Shown here: positions 41,791 to 50,174 of the stretch, piece after piece
Position numbering within the stretch: position 1 is the stretch's first letter
Layout: each line of letters begins with the position of its first letter
Source: Streptomyces sp. GESEQ-35
GTDB taxonomy: Bacteria > Actinomycetota > Actinomycetes > Streptomycetales > Streptomycetaceae
Direction of reading: 5' to 3'
DNA: 64,000 bases
Assembly (NCBI RefSeq): GCF_017948485.1
Contig: NZ_JAFFSX010000002.1
Coordinates: 186,001-250,000 of the forward strand
The notes under the pieces: generated by a model
Database searches by the model: none
Seen by the model: only the letters and a program-made list of their open reading frames with translations
What the model was told of the DNA's origin: nothing
Translations under genes and position numbers: made by a program

Positions 41791-44150
41791 TGCTCCGCTC
41801 CTTCCGGGAGGTGGTTCTGGTCCTGCGGCGTCTTCGAGTCCGGCTCACTGCCGCTGTCCCGGTGTGCCCGCTCCACGCCCGCCTCGAACTCCTCCAGCGC
41901 GCTGCGGACGGCGTCCGCGTCGGCGGGAGGTGCGGCGGGGCTCGCCTCGCGGTCGGTGTCGCCGACGGTCGTACGGAGTGTCGCGCCGCGGACACGGCGG
42001 CGCAGCGGGCGGGCGGAACCGGGAGGTTCGGGCTCCCCGCCGGACTCTTCTCGAGGCCTGGGGATGAGGGACGTCCCCTCGTCAGGGGCGGACTCCCGCT
42101 TGGGCACCCGGCGGGGGAGCGGGGCGGCGCCGTTTGTCTGCGGTGCGGCGGCCGAGGGCCGGGGGCCCGATGCCGCCTCACCGGCCGGTCCGGCGGCGGG
42201 CGCCGCCGTCACCGGGCTCATCGCGAGCAGCAGCGACGACGGGATGGCCACCTCGGCGGTCACCCCGCCACCCGGTGTCCGGGTCAGCGTGATCCCGACC
42301 GACCAGCGGCGCGCCAGCGTACCCACCACGAACAGGCCGAGCACCTTCGTCGGGACGAGGTCGAGGCGCTCACGGCGGATCAGCCGGGCGTTCTCCTCGG
42401 CGAGCCGCTCGGCGCTCATGCCCAGGCCGTGGTCGGCGATCACGATCGACGCGCCGCCCCCGTCACCGGTGTGCACGGTCACCTCGACCGGGCTGCCGGC
42501 CGGCGAGAACGACACGGCGTTCTCCAGGAGTTCGGCCACCATCAGCGTCAGGTCGCCGATGATGTCGGGCTCCACCATGACGTCGGTGCGCGCGTCGAGC
42601 TGCACCCGCTGGAAGCCCTCGATCTGGCCGAGTCCGGCCCGCACCACGTTGGTGAGCGACGTGGGGCCGGAGTCGAGGACCGTCTCGCGGATGCCGGCCA
42701 GCAGCATCAGGCTGTCCGCGTTGCGGCGCAGCCGGACCGCGATGTGGTCGATGGAGTAGAGGCGTTCGAGGAGGGCCGGGTCGGTCTCGCCGCGCTCGAC
42801 GGCGTCGATCAGGGCCAGCTGGCGGGTGGTGAGGTTGCTGACCCGGCGGCCGACGTTGCCGAACATCTCGGCGGTGTTGCGGCGGCTGAGCACCTGGCGC
42901 TCCAGCAGCGCGGCCGCCGTGGCCTGTACATGGTTGAAGGCCTCGGCGAGGTCGCCGATCTCGTCGCGCGCCGTGACCGGGACGTCCCGCAGCAGCGGCG
43001 GACCGTCGTCCTCGGTGTCGTCGTCGGCCACCCGGGCGAGTTCGCGCCCGGCGACCTCGGCGACCTCCTGCGCGGCACCGGTGAGAGCCTGCACCGGGCG
43101 GACCACCGAGCGGCGCACCGCCACGGAGAGGGCCAGCCAGAGCGCGAAGCCGAACAGGGCGATCCCCAGCAGCCAGGCGGCGTTCCGCCAGGCGTCGCTG
43201 GAGGCGTCGTCGGCGCGGTCGGCGATCTGGCCGATGAGCGAGGAGGTGATCTTCAGCCGGGTCTGGGACTGCGCGCGGTAGTCGGCGTAGCCGTCCAGGG
43301 CCTCCGCGAACGCGGTGCGGATCTCCTGCGGTGAACCGGCCTGTAGGTTGCTGGGGTCGATCTGAAGCTCGGAGTAGTGCCGGATGATCTCCGCCTGGGC
43401 GGTGTTGTGCTCGATACCGCTCAGCTCGTCGGCCTGCGCCTCGGTGGCGAACCGGGCGAAGCGCTCGGCCTGGTGCGTGTACAGCTCGTAGTTGCCGACC
43501 GCGGCGATGAACTCGATGAGCGCGTTGGAGTCACCGGTTCGCGCCGAGAACACGCTGGTCTCGAAGGCGCTGTGGGCGGCGTCGGCGCGCAGCAGGGAGT
43601 CCAGCAGATTGCCGGTGAAGGTGGCGGCGAGGGCCGCGTTGCGGTCGAGTTCGAGGCCGTCGATCACGCCCTTGGCGGCGTTCATGTAGGCCGGGTCGAT
43701 GTTGTCGGCGGGCAGATAGCCCTGCTCGATCGTCGCCCGCAGGCTGGACAGGCCGTTGATCTCCTTGAGTGCCTGCGCCTCGGTGTCCGGCAGCCGGTCG
43801 TCGAAGGTGTCGCGCACCGTCTCGACCTGCTCGTCCACCGCGGCCTGCGCCTTGCGGTAGGCGGTGAGACCGGGCCGGGCACCCGACTCGGTGGCCTCGA
43901 ACCGTACGGACAGCAGGATCGCCTGCTGGTGCTCGGCGTTCACCCGGTCGGCCAGCTCCGCCACCTGGGCGCTGTCCCGCACCAGCCGGGCCGCGGCGGC
44001 AGCGTCCCGGGCCTGGCCCACCTGGTCGGTGATGAGATACGCCAGCAGTACGGCGACCACGGCGAGCGGGACACCGACCAGCACATTGAGCTTGCGCCGG
44101 AACGGCCAGCGGTCGGCGAAGCGCCTTAGGCCCACCTCGTTCGTGGACAC
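41787..44150 (-). CDS. cvnA: Conservon sensor kinase-like protein CvnA (NIT-HAMP-HATPase)
   Basis: This is a 787-aa membrane protein: transmembrane segment 1 at about 25-45, outer nitrate/nitrite-sensing-type (NIT) helical domain about 50-325, transmembrane segment 2 about 328-350, HAMP, a dimerisation region with YSIDHIAVRLRRNADSLMLL, then HATPase motifs ELLENAVSFSPAG and DHGLGMSAERL. No standard H-box is present, which is usual for CvnA. The C-terminal tail of about 150 residues is disordered but holds two motifs shared with the second CvnA: PLPRRVP, and SALEEFEAGVERAHRD. The GTG start has a perfect AAGGAGG ribosome binding site. Confidence 0.92.
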   Translation of the reverse strand: MSTNEVGLRRFADRWPFRRKLNVLVGVPLAVVAVLLAYLITDQVGQARDAAAAARLVRDSAQVAELADRVNAEHQQAILLSVRFEATESGARPGLTAYRKAQAAVDEQVETVRDTFDDRLPDTEAQALKEINGLSSLRATIEQGYLPADNIDPAYMNAAKGVIDGLELDRNAALAATFTGNLLDSLLRADAAHSAFETSVFSARTGDSNALIEFIAAVGNYELYTHQAERFARFATEAQADELSGIEHNTAQAEIIRHYSELQIDPSNLQAGSPQEIRTAFAEALDGYADYRAQSQTRLKITSSLIGQIADRADDASSDAWRNAAWLLGIALFGFALWLALSVAVRRSVVRPVQALTGAAQEVAEVAGRELARVADDDTEDDGPPLLRDVPVTARDEIGDLAEAFNHVQATAAALLERQVLSRRNTAEMFGNVGRRVSNLTTRQLALIDAVERGETDPALLERLYSIDHIAVRLRRNADSLMLLAGIRETVLDSGPTSLTNVVRAGLGQIEGFQRVQLDARTDVMVEPDIIGDLTLMVAELLENAVSFSPAGSPVEVTVHTGDGGGASIVIADHGLGMSAERLAEENARLIRRERLDLVPTKVLGLFVVGTLARRWSVGITLTRTPGGGVTAEVAIPSSLLLAMSPVTAAPAAGPAGEAASGPRPSAAAPQTNGAAPLPRRVPKRESAPDEGTSLIPRPREESGGEPEPPGSARPLRRRVRGATLRTTVGDTDREASPAAPPADADAVRSALEEFEAGVERAHRDSGSEPDSKTPQDQNHLPEGAEQ

Positions 44151-44488
44151 CAGGCCTCCTTCGTGGGGTATCTCACGGCGCGCGAACGCACGCGACCGTT
44201 TCTGATCGACTCGGGCTGGTAGGCGATGTCATGGGAGCGGCGCCTGCACACCACTGTGCCGCGCCAACTCCGGCGAGACTACAGCCTCTTCGGAAGCGTG
44301 CACTCCGCACCCTCAGTCAAGAATCCATTACAACCCGACTGCGGTACCTTGCCGGATCCTCCCCGTTATCTTCACGATCGGGTACGCATCGAAGCCAATT
44401 GGTGACCCGGCTGCTCTTGACTGACCAAGAAGTGGCTGGATTGGATCAGATGAAGGTCATCCAACTCTCTGAGCCCGGAACGGGAATT
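44151..44488. promoter_or_regulatory. Divergent promoter region between cvnA and the osmolyte binding protein
   Basis: This stretch of about 340 bp is gene-free and less GC-rich than the genes. A possible promoter for the rightward gene is TTGACT (44417-44422), then 18 bp, then TTGGAT (44441-44446). The -10 box is weak. Nothing else clear is seen. Confidence 0.35.
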
Positions 44489-45445
44489 GTGACTTCTACC
44501 GTGAAGAGCAGCTGGTCCAGCATGCGAAACCCCCGCGCGGCCGCGGTCGCCCTCGCCGCAGTGGCGGCGCTCGTGGCCGGGTGCGGCTCGTCCGACTCCG
44601 CCGACGACCCGCTGGCGGAAGACAAGGCGGACGGCAGCACGGTCGTCGTCGGCTCGAACAACTTCGCTGAGAGCATCCTGCTCGCCGACATCTACGGCGA
44701 GGCTCTGAAGGCCAAGGGCGTCAAGGTCGAGTACAAGCCCAACATCGGCAGCCGTGAGACGACCTACGGCCTGCTCAAGAACGGCTCCATCACCGTCCTG
44801 CCCGAGTACAACGGCTCGCTGCTGGCGTACCTGGACCCGAAGGCGGAGCAGGCCTCCATCGAGGCCGTCGGCGCCGCGGTGAAGGCCAAGCTCGACTCCA
44901 AGCTGACGCTCCTCGACCCCTCGCCGGCCGAGGACAAGGACTCCGTGTCGGTGAACGCGGAGACCGCCAAGAAGTACAGCCTCACCTCGTCGTCCACCCT
45001 CGAGGACCTCAAGGACGTCGCCCCCGACATGGTCATCGGCGGCTCGCCCGAGTTCCAGACCCGCCAGCAGGGCCTGCTCGGCCTGAAGGACGTGTACGGC
45101 CTGGAGTTCAAGACCTTCAAGGCGCTCGACGCGGGCGGCCCGCTGACCACGGCGGCGCTGAAGAAGAACACCGTGCAGGCCGCGGACATCTTCACCACGG
45201 ACCCGAACATCATCAAGGAGAAGTTCGTCGTCCTCCAGGACCCGAAGAACCTCTTCGGCTTCGCGAACGTGACCCCGCTGGTCTACAAGAGCGGACTCTC
45301 CCAGGACGGCATCGCCGCCCTCAACGCGGTCTCCGCCAAGCTCGACACCAAGACGCTGCTCGACCTGGACTCCCAGGTGCAGCTCGAGAACAAGGACCCG
45401 CTGGACGTCGCCAAGGCCTGGCTGAAGACGGCCGGCCTGAGCTGA
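44489..45445 (+). CDS. Osmolyte ABC transporter substrate-binding lipoprotein, OpuCC/ProX-type
   Basis: This is a lipoprotein of about 318 aa: signal RNPRAAAVALAAVAALVAGC with lipobox VAGC, then the OpuAC-like fold starting VVVGSNNFAESILLADIYGE and IGSRETTYGLLKNGSITVLP, ending VQLENKDPLDVAKAWLKTAGLS. It binds a quaternary ammonium osmolyte outside the membrane for the ABC transporter at 37625-40097. In-frame starts at 44489 (GTG), 44501 (GTG) and 44522 (ATG) are possible; none has a strong ribosome binding site. It is unusual in being 4.4 kb away from its permeases. Confidence 0.88.
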   Translation: MTSTVKSSWSSMRNPRAAAVALAAVAALVAGCGSSDSADDPLAEDKADGSTVVVGSNNFAESILLADIYGEALKAKGVKVEYKPNIGSRETTYGLLKNGSITVLPEYNGSLLAYLDPKAEQASIEAVGAAVKAKLDSKLTLLDPSPAEDKDSVSVNAETAKKYSLTSSSTLEDLKDVAPDMVIGGSPEFQTRQQGLLGLKDVYGLEFKTFKALDAGGPLTTAALKKNTVQAADIFTTDPNIIKEKFVVLQDPKNLFGFANVTPLVYKSGLSQDGIAALNAVSAKLDTKTLLDLDSQVQLENKDPLDVAKAWLKTAGLS

Positions 45446-45466
45446 CCCCGGCGTTCAGCCGCGTAG

Positions 45467-45507
45467 AGGCGGTGGGCCCGAGACCGATGCGCTCGTGCCC
45501 ACCGCCT
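45467..45507 (+). terminator. Stem-loop after the binding-protein gene
   Basis: The arms AGGCGGTGGGC (45467-45477) and GCCCACCGCCT (45497-45507) are perfect complements with a 19-nt loop. They begin 22 bp after the stop codon. There is no T-tract, as is normal for Streptomyces terminators. Confidence 0.65.
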
Positions 45508-45798
45508 TCGGCGTGCGCGGGGCCGGGTCCGACGCCGAAGAACACCGCCCCGCAGATGCGCTGCCGGTCCGGTCGGCGCGAGACGCCGGTGACCGGCCGC
45601 TGCCGTCGGGGAGTTCACCCGTGGTCCGCCCGACGCCCCTGTCGGCGCTCGGCCCCGCGACGACGGTGGACGGCGCTCACCGCGCTGCTGCTCGGTGAGG
45701 CGATGAACCTGTCGGGCGCGACGATCGTGCAGGACGCCTCGTCGGGGATCCACCCCTGATCCTCTTCGGACCCCTGACGAAGGTGCCCCGCGGCCGCC
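45508..45798. other. Gene-free spacer, possible degenerate coding remnant
   Basis: This is about 290 bp between convergent genes. A frame ending LTALLLGEAMNLSGATIVQD faintly recalls the C-terminus of a DMT/EamA transporter, but it is too short and has no ribosome binding site. Nothing else is recognised. Confidence 0.3.
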
Positions 45799-46704
45799 CT
45801 ACACCGGTATGCCCACCCCGAGTTCCGCTGCCGCCCTCGCCGCCGCGCCGATCGCCACCGCGTCCTCGCCCAGACGGGCCGGCAGGACGCGGAGCGGGTG
45901 TCCGCTGACAGGGGGTTCGGCGGCGAGGGCGGCGCGGATCGGCGGTTCGAGGAGGGGCCAGGTGCGGGCGACCCCGCCGCCGATGACGCAGGTGGTGACG
46001 TCCAGCAGGCCCGCGGTGATCAGCAGCGCGCGGGCCACCGCCGTGCCCGCCGCCTGGTACGCGGCGAGTGCGTCGGGGTCGCCCCGGTGGGCCGCCTCCG
46101 CCACCTCCCGCGCGGTGCGCGCGCCGCACCGCGCGGCGATCGCGCGGCCCGACGCCACGGTCTCCAGATGGCCCCGGCCGCCGCAGGTGCACGGCAGTTC
46201 GCCGAAGCCGGGAATGTGGCCGATCTCGCCCGCCGCGCCGTGCGGGCCGTCGTACAGCGAGCCGTCCAGCCACAGCGCCCCGCCGACCCCGGTGCCGAGG
46301 GTCATCCCGAGGACATGGGTCCCGCCCGAGGCCGCGCCCTTCGCGACCTCGCCGCGCAGGAACGCGTTGACGTCGTTGTCCAGGAACGCCGGTACGCCCA
46401 GCGCCTGCTCGACCGCTTCCGTCACCGCGAACCCGGCCCACCCGCGGAACGAGTCGGACGCGACCAGGATCCGTCCCGCCCGCACGTCCACCAGGCCCGC
46501 CGCGCCCACTCCGACGCCCAGCAGCCGGGCCGGTGTCCGGTCGAGCAGCAGCCGTAGCGCGTCGAGCGCGGTGCCGATCATCGCCGTACCGCCCTCGGCC
46601 GCGGGGGTCGGCGCCCCTTGGCGGTCGACGACGTCGAGGTCCGGTGTGCAGAGCACCACCTGGGTGGTCGTACCGCCGATGTCGATGCCGGCGACCGCCT
46701 TCAC
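45799..46704 (-). CDS. ROK-family sugar kinase
   Basis: This is a 301-aa ROK kinase: phosphate-binding IDIGGTTTQVVL, the catalytic Asp region FLDNDVNAFLRGEV, GMTLGTGVGGALWLDG, GEIGHIPGFGELPCTCGGRGHLET (zinc-type ROK motif, His and Cys), and CVIGGGVART. It phosphorylates a sugar, probably an amino sugar or glucose-type hexose. The GTG start overlaps the stop of the ABC ATPase, making it the last gene of the importer operon. That suggests the importer carries sugar-bearing peptides, or that the kinase acts on a released sugar. Confidence 0.88.
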   Translation of the reverse strand: MKAVAGIDIGGTTTQVVLCTPDLDVVDRQGAPTPAAEGGTAMIGTALDALRLLLDRTPARLLGVGVGAAGLVDVRAGRILVASDSFRGWAGFAVTEAVEQALGVPAFLDNDVNAFLRGEVAKGAASGGTHVLGMTLGTGVGGALWLDGSLYDGPHGAAGEIGHIPGFGELPCTCGGRGHLETVASGRAIAARCGARTAREVAEAAHRGDPDALAAYQAAGTAVARALLITAGLLDVTTCVIGGGVARTWPLLEPPIRAALAAEPPVSGHPLRVLPARLGEDAVAIGAAARAAAELGVGIPV

Positions 46705-48335
46705 GCGGTGGCTCCGAGTTCGGCCCGGCGCCTGCGTTGCAGCACCGGATCCGGCACCGGTACGGCCGCGATGAGCCGTCGTGTGTACTCCGTCTCCGGA
46801 CGCAGCAGTGTGGTCATGGTCGGCCCCTGCTCCTCGACGCGCCCCGCCCGCATCACGACGACGCGACCGGCGAACTCCTGCACCACGGCCAGGTCGTGCG
46901 AGACGAACAGACAGGCGAACCCCAGCTCGGCCTGCAACTCGGCGATCACCTCCAGCACCGTCCGCTGCACACTCACGTCGAGCGCGCTCGTCGGCTCGTC
47001 CGCCACCAGCAGCCGCGGCTCCAGCACCAGGGCCCGCGCCAGACTCACCCGCTGCCGCTGGCCTCCGGACAGCTCGCGGGGACCCCGCTGCATCAACTCC
47101 TTCGACAGCCGCACGCGTTCGAGCACCTCGGCGACCCGGGCCCGCCGCTCGGCCGCCCGCATCCCGCGCCGGTGCACCCGCAGCGGCTCGGCCACGCACT
47201 CCGCGACGCTCATCCGGGCGTCCAGCGAGGCCACCGGGTCCTGGAGCACCACACCGACGCCGGCCAGCAGGGCCCGGCGCGCCCGTCCTCGCGTCCTCCC
47301 GAGGTCGGTGTTGAACAACGCGACGGAACCGGAGGCCGGCGGGACGAGTCCGAGTGCCACCCGGGCGGCCGTCGACTTACCCGACCCGGACTCGCCGACC
47401 AGCCCCACCGTCTCGCCCGCTCCGACCGTGAGGGACACGTCCTCAAGGGCCCGTACGGTACGACGTCCCCGGCCGAAGTGCACGGTCACGTCCCGGAGTT
47501 CGACCACCGGGGCGCCCGCCTTCGCCGGGGCCTGCACTTCACCGGGCTCGGTCACCGCCAGCCGTGGCACGGCCGCCAGCAGCCGTTGTGTGTACTCGTG
47601 CGTCGGACGCAGCAGTACGTCCTCCACCGGCCCGCTCTCCACGACCTCGCCCTGAAGCATCACGGCGACCCGGTCGGCGAAGTCGGCGACCACGCCCATG
47701 TTGTGCGTGACCAGCAGCACGCCGGTACCCGAGTCGGCGGCCAACTCCCGTAGCAGATCCAGGATCTCGGCCTGCACGGTCACGTCCAGCGCGGTGGTCG
47801 GCTCGTCCGCGATCAGCAGCCCCGGCGAGTTGGCGATCGCCATGGCGATGACGACGCGCTGCCGCTGGCCGCCCGACAGCTGGAACGGGAACGCGGACGC
47901 CCGCTGCTCCGGCTCCGGAATGCCGACCCGGCGCAGCAGTTCGACCGCCTCGCGGGCGGCCTCCTTGGCGGAGACGGGACGGTGGTTGCGTACGACTTCC
48001 GCTATCTGCCTGCCGATTCGGGTCAGCGGGTCGAGTGCGGTCGCCGGTTCCTGGAAGACCATGGACGCGGTACGGCCGCGGAGCCGGGCGAGTTCGGTTT
48101 CGGAAGCGGTTACGACATCCGTGCCGTCGACCGTCACCCGGCCCGACGCCCGCGCGGTGCCCGGCAGCAGTCCCATCGCGGCGAGCGCGACCGTGGACTT
48201 GCCGGACCCGGACTCGCCGACGAGCGCGAGGGTTTCGCCCGGCCGTACGTGCAGCGAGACATCGCGTACGGCGGGTACGTCGCCGGTCTCGGTGGAGAAG
48301 GTCACGTTCAGGTCCTCGATGTCCAGGATGCTCAT
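46701..48335 (-). CDS. Fused dipeptide/oligopeptide ABC transporter ATPase (DppD-DppF)
   Basis: This is a 544-aa double ATPase. The first cassette has GESGSGKSTVALAAMG, LSGGQRQRVVIAMAIA and LLIADEPTTALDVT; the second has GESGSGKSTAARVALG, LSGGQRQRVSLARALV and LLVADEPTSALDVS. Each carries the Opp/Dpp C-terminal tail (RPTHEYTQRLLAAVP and RPETEYTRRLIAAVP). The fusion of the D and F subunits is common in actinobacteria. The ATG at 48335 overlaps the DppC stop by 4 bp. Confidence 0.94.
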   Translation of the reverse strand: MSILDIEDLNVTFSTETGDVPAVRDVSLHVRPGETLALVGESGSGKSTVALAAMGLLPGTARASGRVTVDGTDVVTASETELARLRGRTASMVFQEPATALDPLTRIGRQIAEVVRNHRPVSAKEAAREAVELLRRVGIPEPEQRASAFPFQLSGGQRQRVVIAMAIANSPGLLIADEPTTALDVTVQAEILDLLRELAADSGTGVLLVTHNMGVVADFADRVAVMLQGEVVESGPVEDVLLRPTHEYTQRLLAAVPRLAVTEPGEVQAPAKAGAPVVELRDVTVHFGRGRRTVRALEDVSLTVGAGETVGLVGESGSGKSTAARVALGLVPPASGSVALFNTDLGRTRGRARRALLAGVGVVLQDPVASLDARMSVAECVAEPLRVHRRGMRAAERRARVAEVLERVRLSKELMQRGPRELSGGQRQRVSLARALVLEPRLLVADEPTSALDVSVQRTVLEVIAELQAELGFACLFVSHDLAVVQEFAGRVVVMRAGRVEEQGPTMTTLLRPETEYTRRLIAAVPVPDPVLQRRRRAELGATA

Positions 48336-49216
48336 CCGCGTCCCCTCACGTCGAAGGCGTCGCGCAGTCCGTCGCCGATCGCGTTGAACGCGCAGACGAC
48401 GAGGATGATCGCGAGGCCGGGCGGCACGATCAGCCACCAGCGGTCCGAGTACGCCGCCGTCAGACCGGACGACAGCATGCCGCCCCAGTCCGTCGCCGGC
48501 GGCTGGACGCCCAGGCCGAGATACGACACGTACGCGACGAGCAGGATCGCGTCGGCGACCTGGAAGGTGGCCGCGACGACGATCGTCGACACCGAGTTGG
48601 GCAGGATGTGCCGGGCGATGGCCCGGCCGTGCGTGCCGCCGGTCGCGCGCAGGGTCAGCACGTAGTCGCGGCTCTTGAGCGTGAGCGTCTCCGCCCGCAC
48701 CAGCCGGGAGGGGACCAGCCAGGACACCAGGCCGAGGACGACGATCAGGCCGGCTGTGTCCGGCGTGGTGATCGCCGAGACGACCAGCAGGATGAACAGC
48801 GCCGGGATGGCGATCCCCGCGTCCACGACCCGCATCATCACCGCGTCCACCCAGCCGCCCGCATACCCCGCGACCGCTCCCCACAACGTGCCGATGACGG
48901 TCGCGAGGATCCCGGCCGCGAGCCCCACGAGCAGCGAGACCTGCCCGCCGTACATCAGCCGCCCGAGCTCGTCGTGCCCCACGGCGTCGGTACCCAGCCA
49001 ATGGGCACCGCCGGGTGGGAGGTTGACCTGGGTGAGGTCGGTATGGGTCTGGTCGGTGGAGTACAACAACGGCCCGACGAAACAGAAGAGCAGGAAGAGG
49101 CAGACGACGACGAGGCCCGCCACGGCGAGCCTGTTGCGCGCGAAGCGCGCTGTCAGGGGCGCGGGGAACTGCGCGACCAGCCCCCACCGGCCCGCGGCTT
49201 CAACACGGCCACTCAC
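48332..49216 (-). CDS. Peptide ABC transporter permease, DppC-type, with repeat-derived N-terminus
   Basis: This is a 294-aa permease with six membrane segments, the first being LAVAGLVVVCLFLLFCFVG, and the EAA loop DYVLTLRATGGTHGRAIARHIL. The family normally starts a little before RFARNRLA. Here the N-terminal residues GRWGLVAQFPAPLT are encoded by a copy of the 38-bp dispersed repeat (49153-49191). The GTG at 49216 overlaps the DppB stop (GTGA). The repeat therefore sits at the translation start and has been absorbed into the protein. Confidence 0.92.
   Translation of the reverse strand: MSGRVEAAGRWGLVAQFPAPLTARFARNRLAVAGLVVVCLFLLFCFVGPLLYSTDQTHTDLTQVNLPPGGAHWLGTDAVGHDELGRLMYGGQVSLLVGLAAGILATVIGTLWGAVAGYAGGWVDAVMMRVVDAGIAIPALFILLVVSAITTPDTAGLIVVLGLVSWLVPSRLVRAETLTLKSRDYVLTLRATGGTHGRAIARHILPNSVSTIVVAATFQVADAILLVAYVSYLGLGVQPPATDWGGMLSSGLTAAYSDRWWLIVPPGLAIILVVCAFNAIGDGLRDAFDVRGRG
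49153..49191 (-). repeat. Dispersed Streptomyces repeat inside the permease 5' end
   Basis: This copy reads, on the gene's strand, ggctggtcgcgcagttcccc then gcgcccctg, and is translated as GLVAQFPAPL. It also has the upstream cgggccggtggg seen in the array at 18.9 kb and at 40.2 kb. Confidence 0.88.
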
Positions 49217-50172
49217 GTGCGGCCCTCCTTCACGCGGGGATCGACGATCCGCTGGACCACGTCCGCAAGCAACGTGCCCACAACCGTCGCCACAGAAATG
49301 ACCAGCACGCACCCGAGCAGCACCGGATAGTCCGACGACTGCGCCGCACTCCAGAACAGCAGCCCCATCCCGGGGTAGTTGAACAACTGCTCAACAACCA
49401 GCGCACCGCCGAACAGCACCGGCACGTAGTACCCGAGCATCGCCACGACCGGGGTCAGCGAGTTGCGGAACACATGCCGGAAGAGGATCGCCCGCCGCCG
49501 TGCGCCACCGGCCCGCGCGGTGCGGACGTAGTCCTCGGAGAGGTTCTCCAGGGTCGCGGCCCGCATGTACCGGCTGAACACGGCCACCATGGAAGCGGCG
49601 CCCGTGACCACCGGCAGCACCAGCGCCGCCGGGTCCGCGAACACCTGGGCCACCGTCTCTCCCTGGGGCGCCTGGGAGGGGAACCAGCGCAGGACCTGGG
49701 TGAAGAGCAGGATCAGGACCAGGCCCAGGAAGTACACGGGCGTCGAGTACGCGACGAAGCTGAGCGTCGTGATCGTGTAGTCCACGGGTTTGTTGCGCCG
49801 CACCGCCTGCCACATGCCGAGCGGGATCGCGAGCAGCAGGCCGACCAGCGCGGACAGCACGGTCAGCACCAGGGTCTTCGGCAGCCGTTGCTCGATCAGC
49901 CGGGAGACCGCTTCGTTGAGCGTGAACGAGGTGCCGAGGTCGCCCTGGAGCAGATTGCCCAGGTAGTAGAGGTACTGGATGGGCAGCGAGCGGTCCAGGC
50001 CCTGTTCGTGGTTGAACGCGGCGATCTGCTGGGCCGTCGCCTGCGGGCCGAGGATCCCGCGTGCGGGACCCCCGGGCAGCGCGTGCAGCAGACAGAAGAC
50101 CACGATCGTGACGATCAGGATGACGGCCAGGGCCTGGAGGAGCCGCCGGGCCAGGTAGAAGACCGTGTCCAT
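49213..50172 (-). CDS. Peptide ABC transporter permease, DppB-type
   Basis: This is a 319-aa permease. The first transmembrane segment is LLQALAVILIVTIVVFCLLH, followed by LPGGPARGILG, LDRSLPIQYLYYLGNLLQGDLG and the EAA loop EDYVRTARAGGARRRAILFRHV. It ends VVQRIVDPRVKEGRT, as usual for DppB/NikB. The ATG at 50172 lies 2 bp after the binding-protein stop. Confidence 0.94.
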   Translation of the reverse strand: MDTVFYLARRLLQALAVILIVTIVVFCLLHALPGGPARGILGPQATAQQIAAFNHEQGLDRSLPIQYLYYLGNLLQGDLGTSFTLNEAVSRLIEQRLPKTLVLTVLSALVGLLLAIPLGMWQAVRRNKPVDYTITTLSFVAYSTPVYFLGLVLILLFTQVLRWFPSQAPQGETVAQVFADPAALVLPVVTGAASMVAVFSRYMRAATLENLSEDYVRTARAGGARRRAILFRHVFRNSLTPVVAMLGYYVPVLFGGALVVEQLFNYPGMGLLFWSAAQSSDYPVLLGCVLVISVATVVGTLLADVVQRIVDPRVKEGRT

Positions 50173-50174
50173 CG

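Noticed and set aside
45620..45759. Remnant of an EamA/DMT transporter
   Set aside because: Only about 20 residues (ALLLGEAMNLSG) look similar, and no second segment or frame-shifted continuation was convincing.
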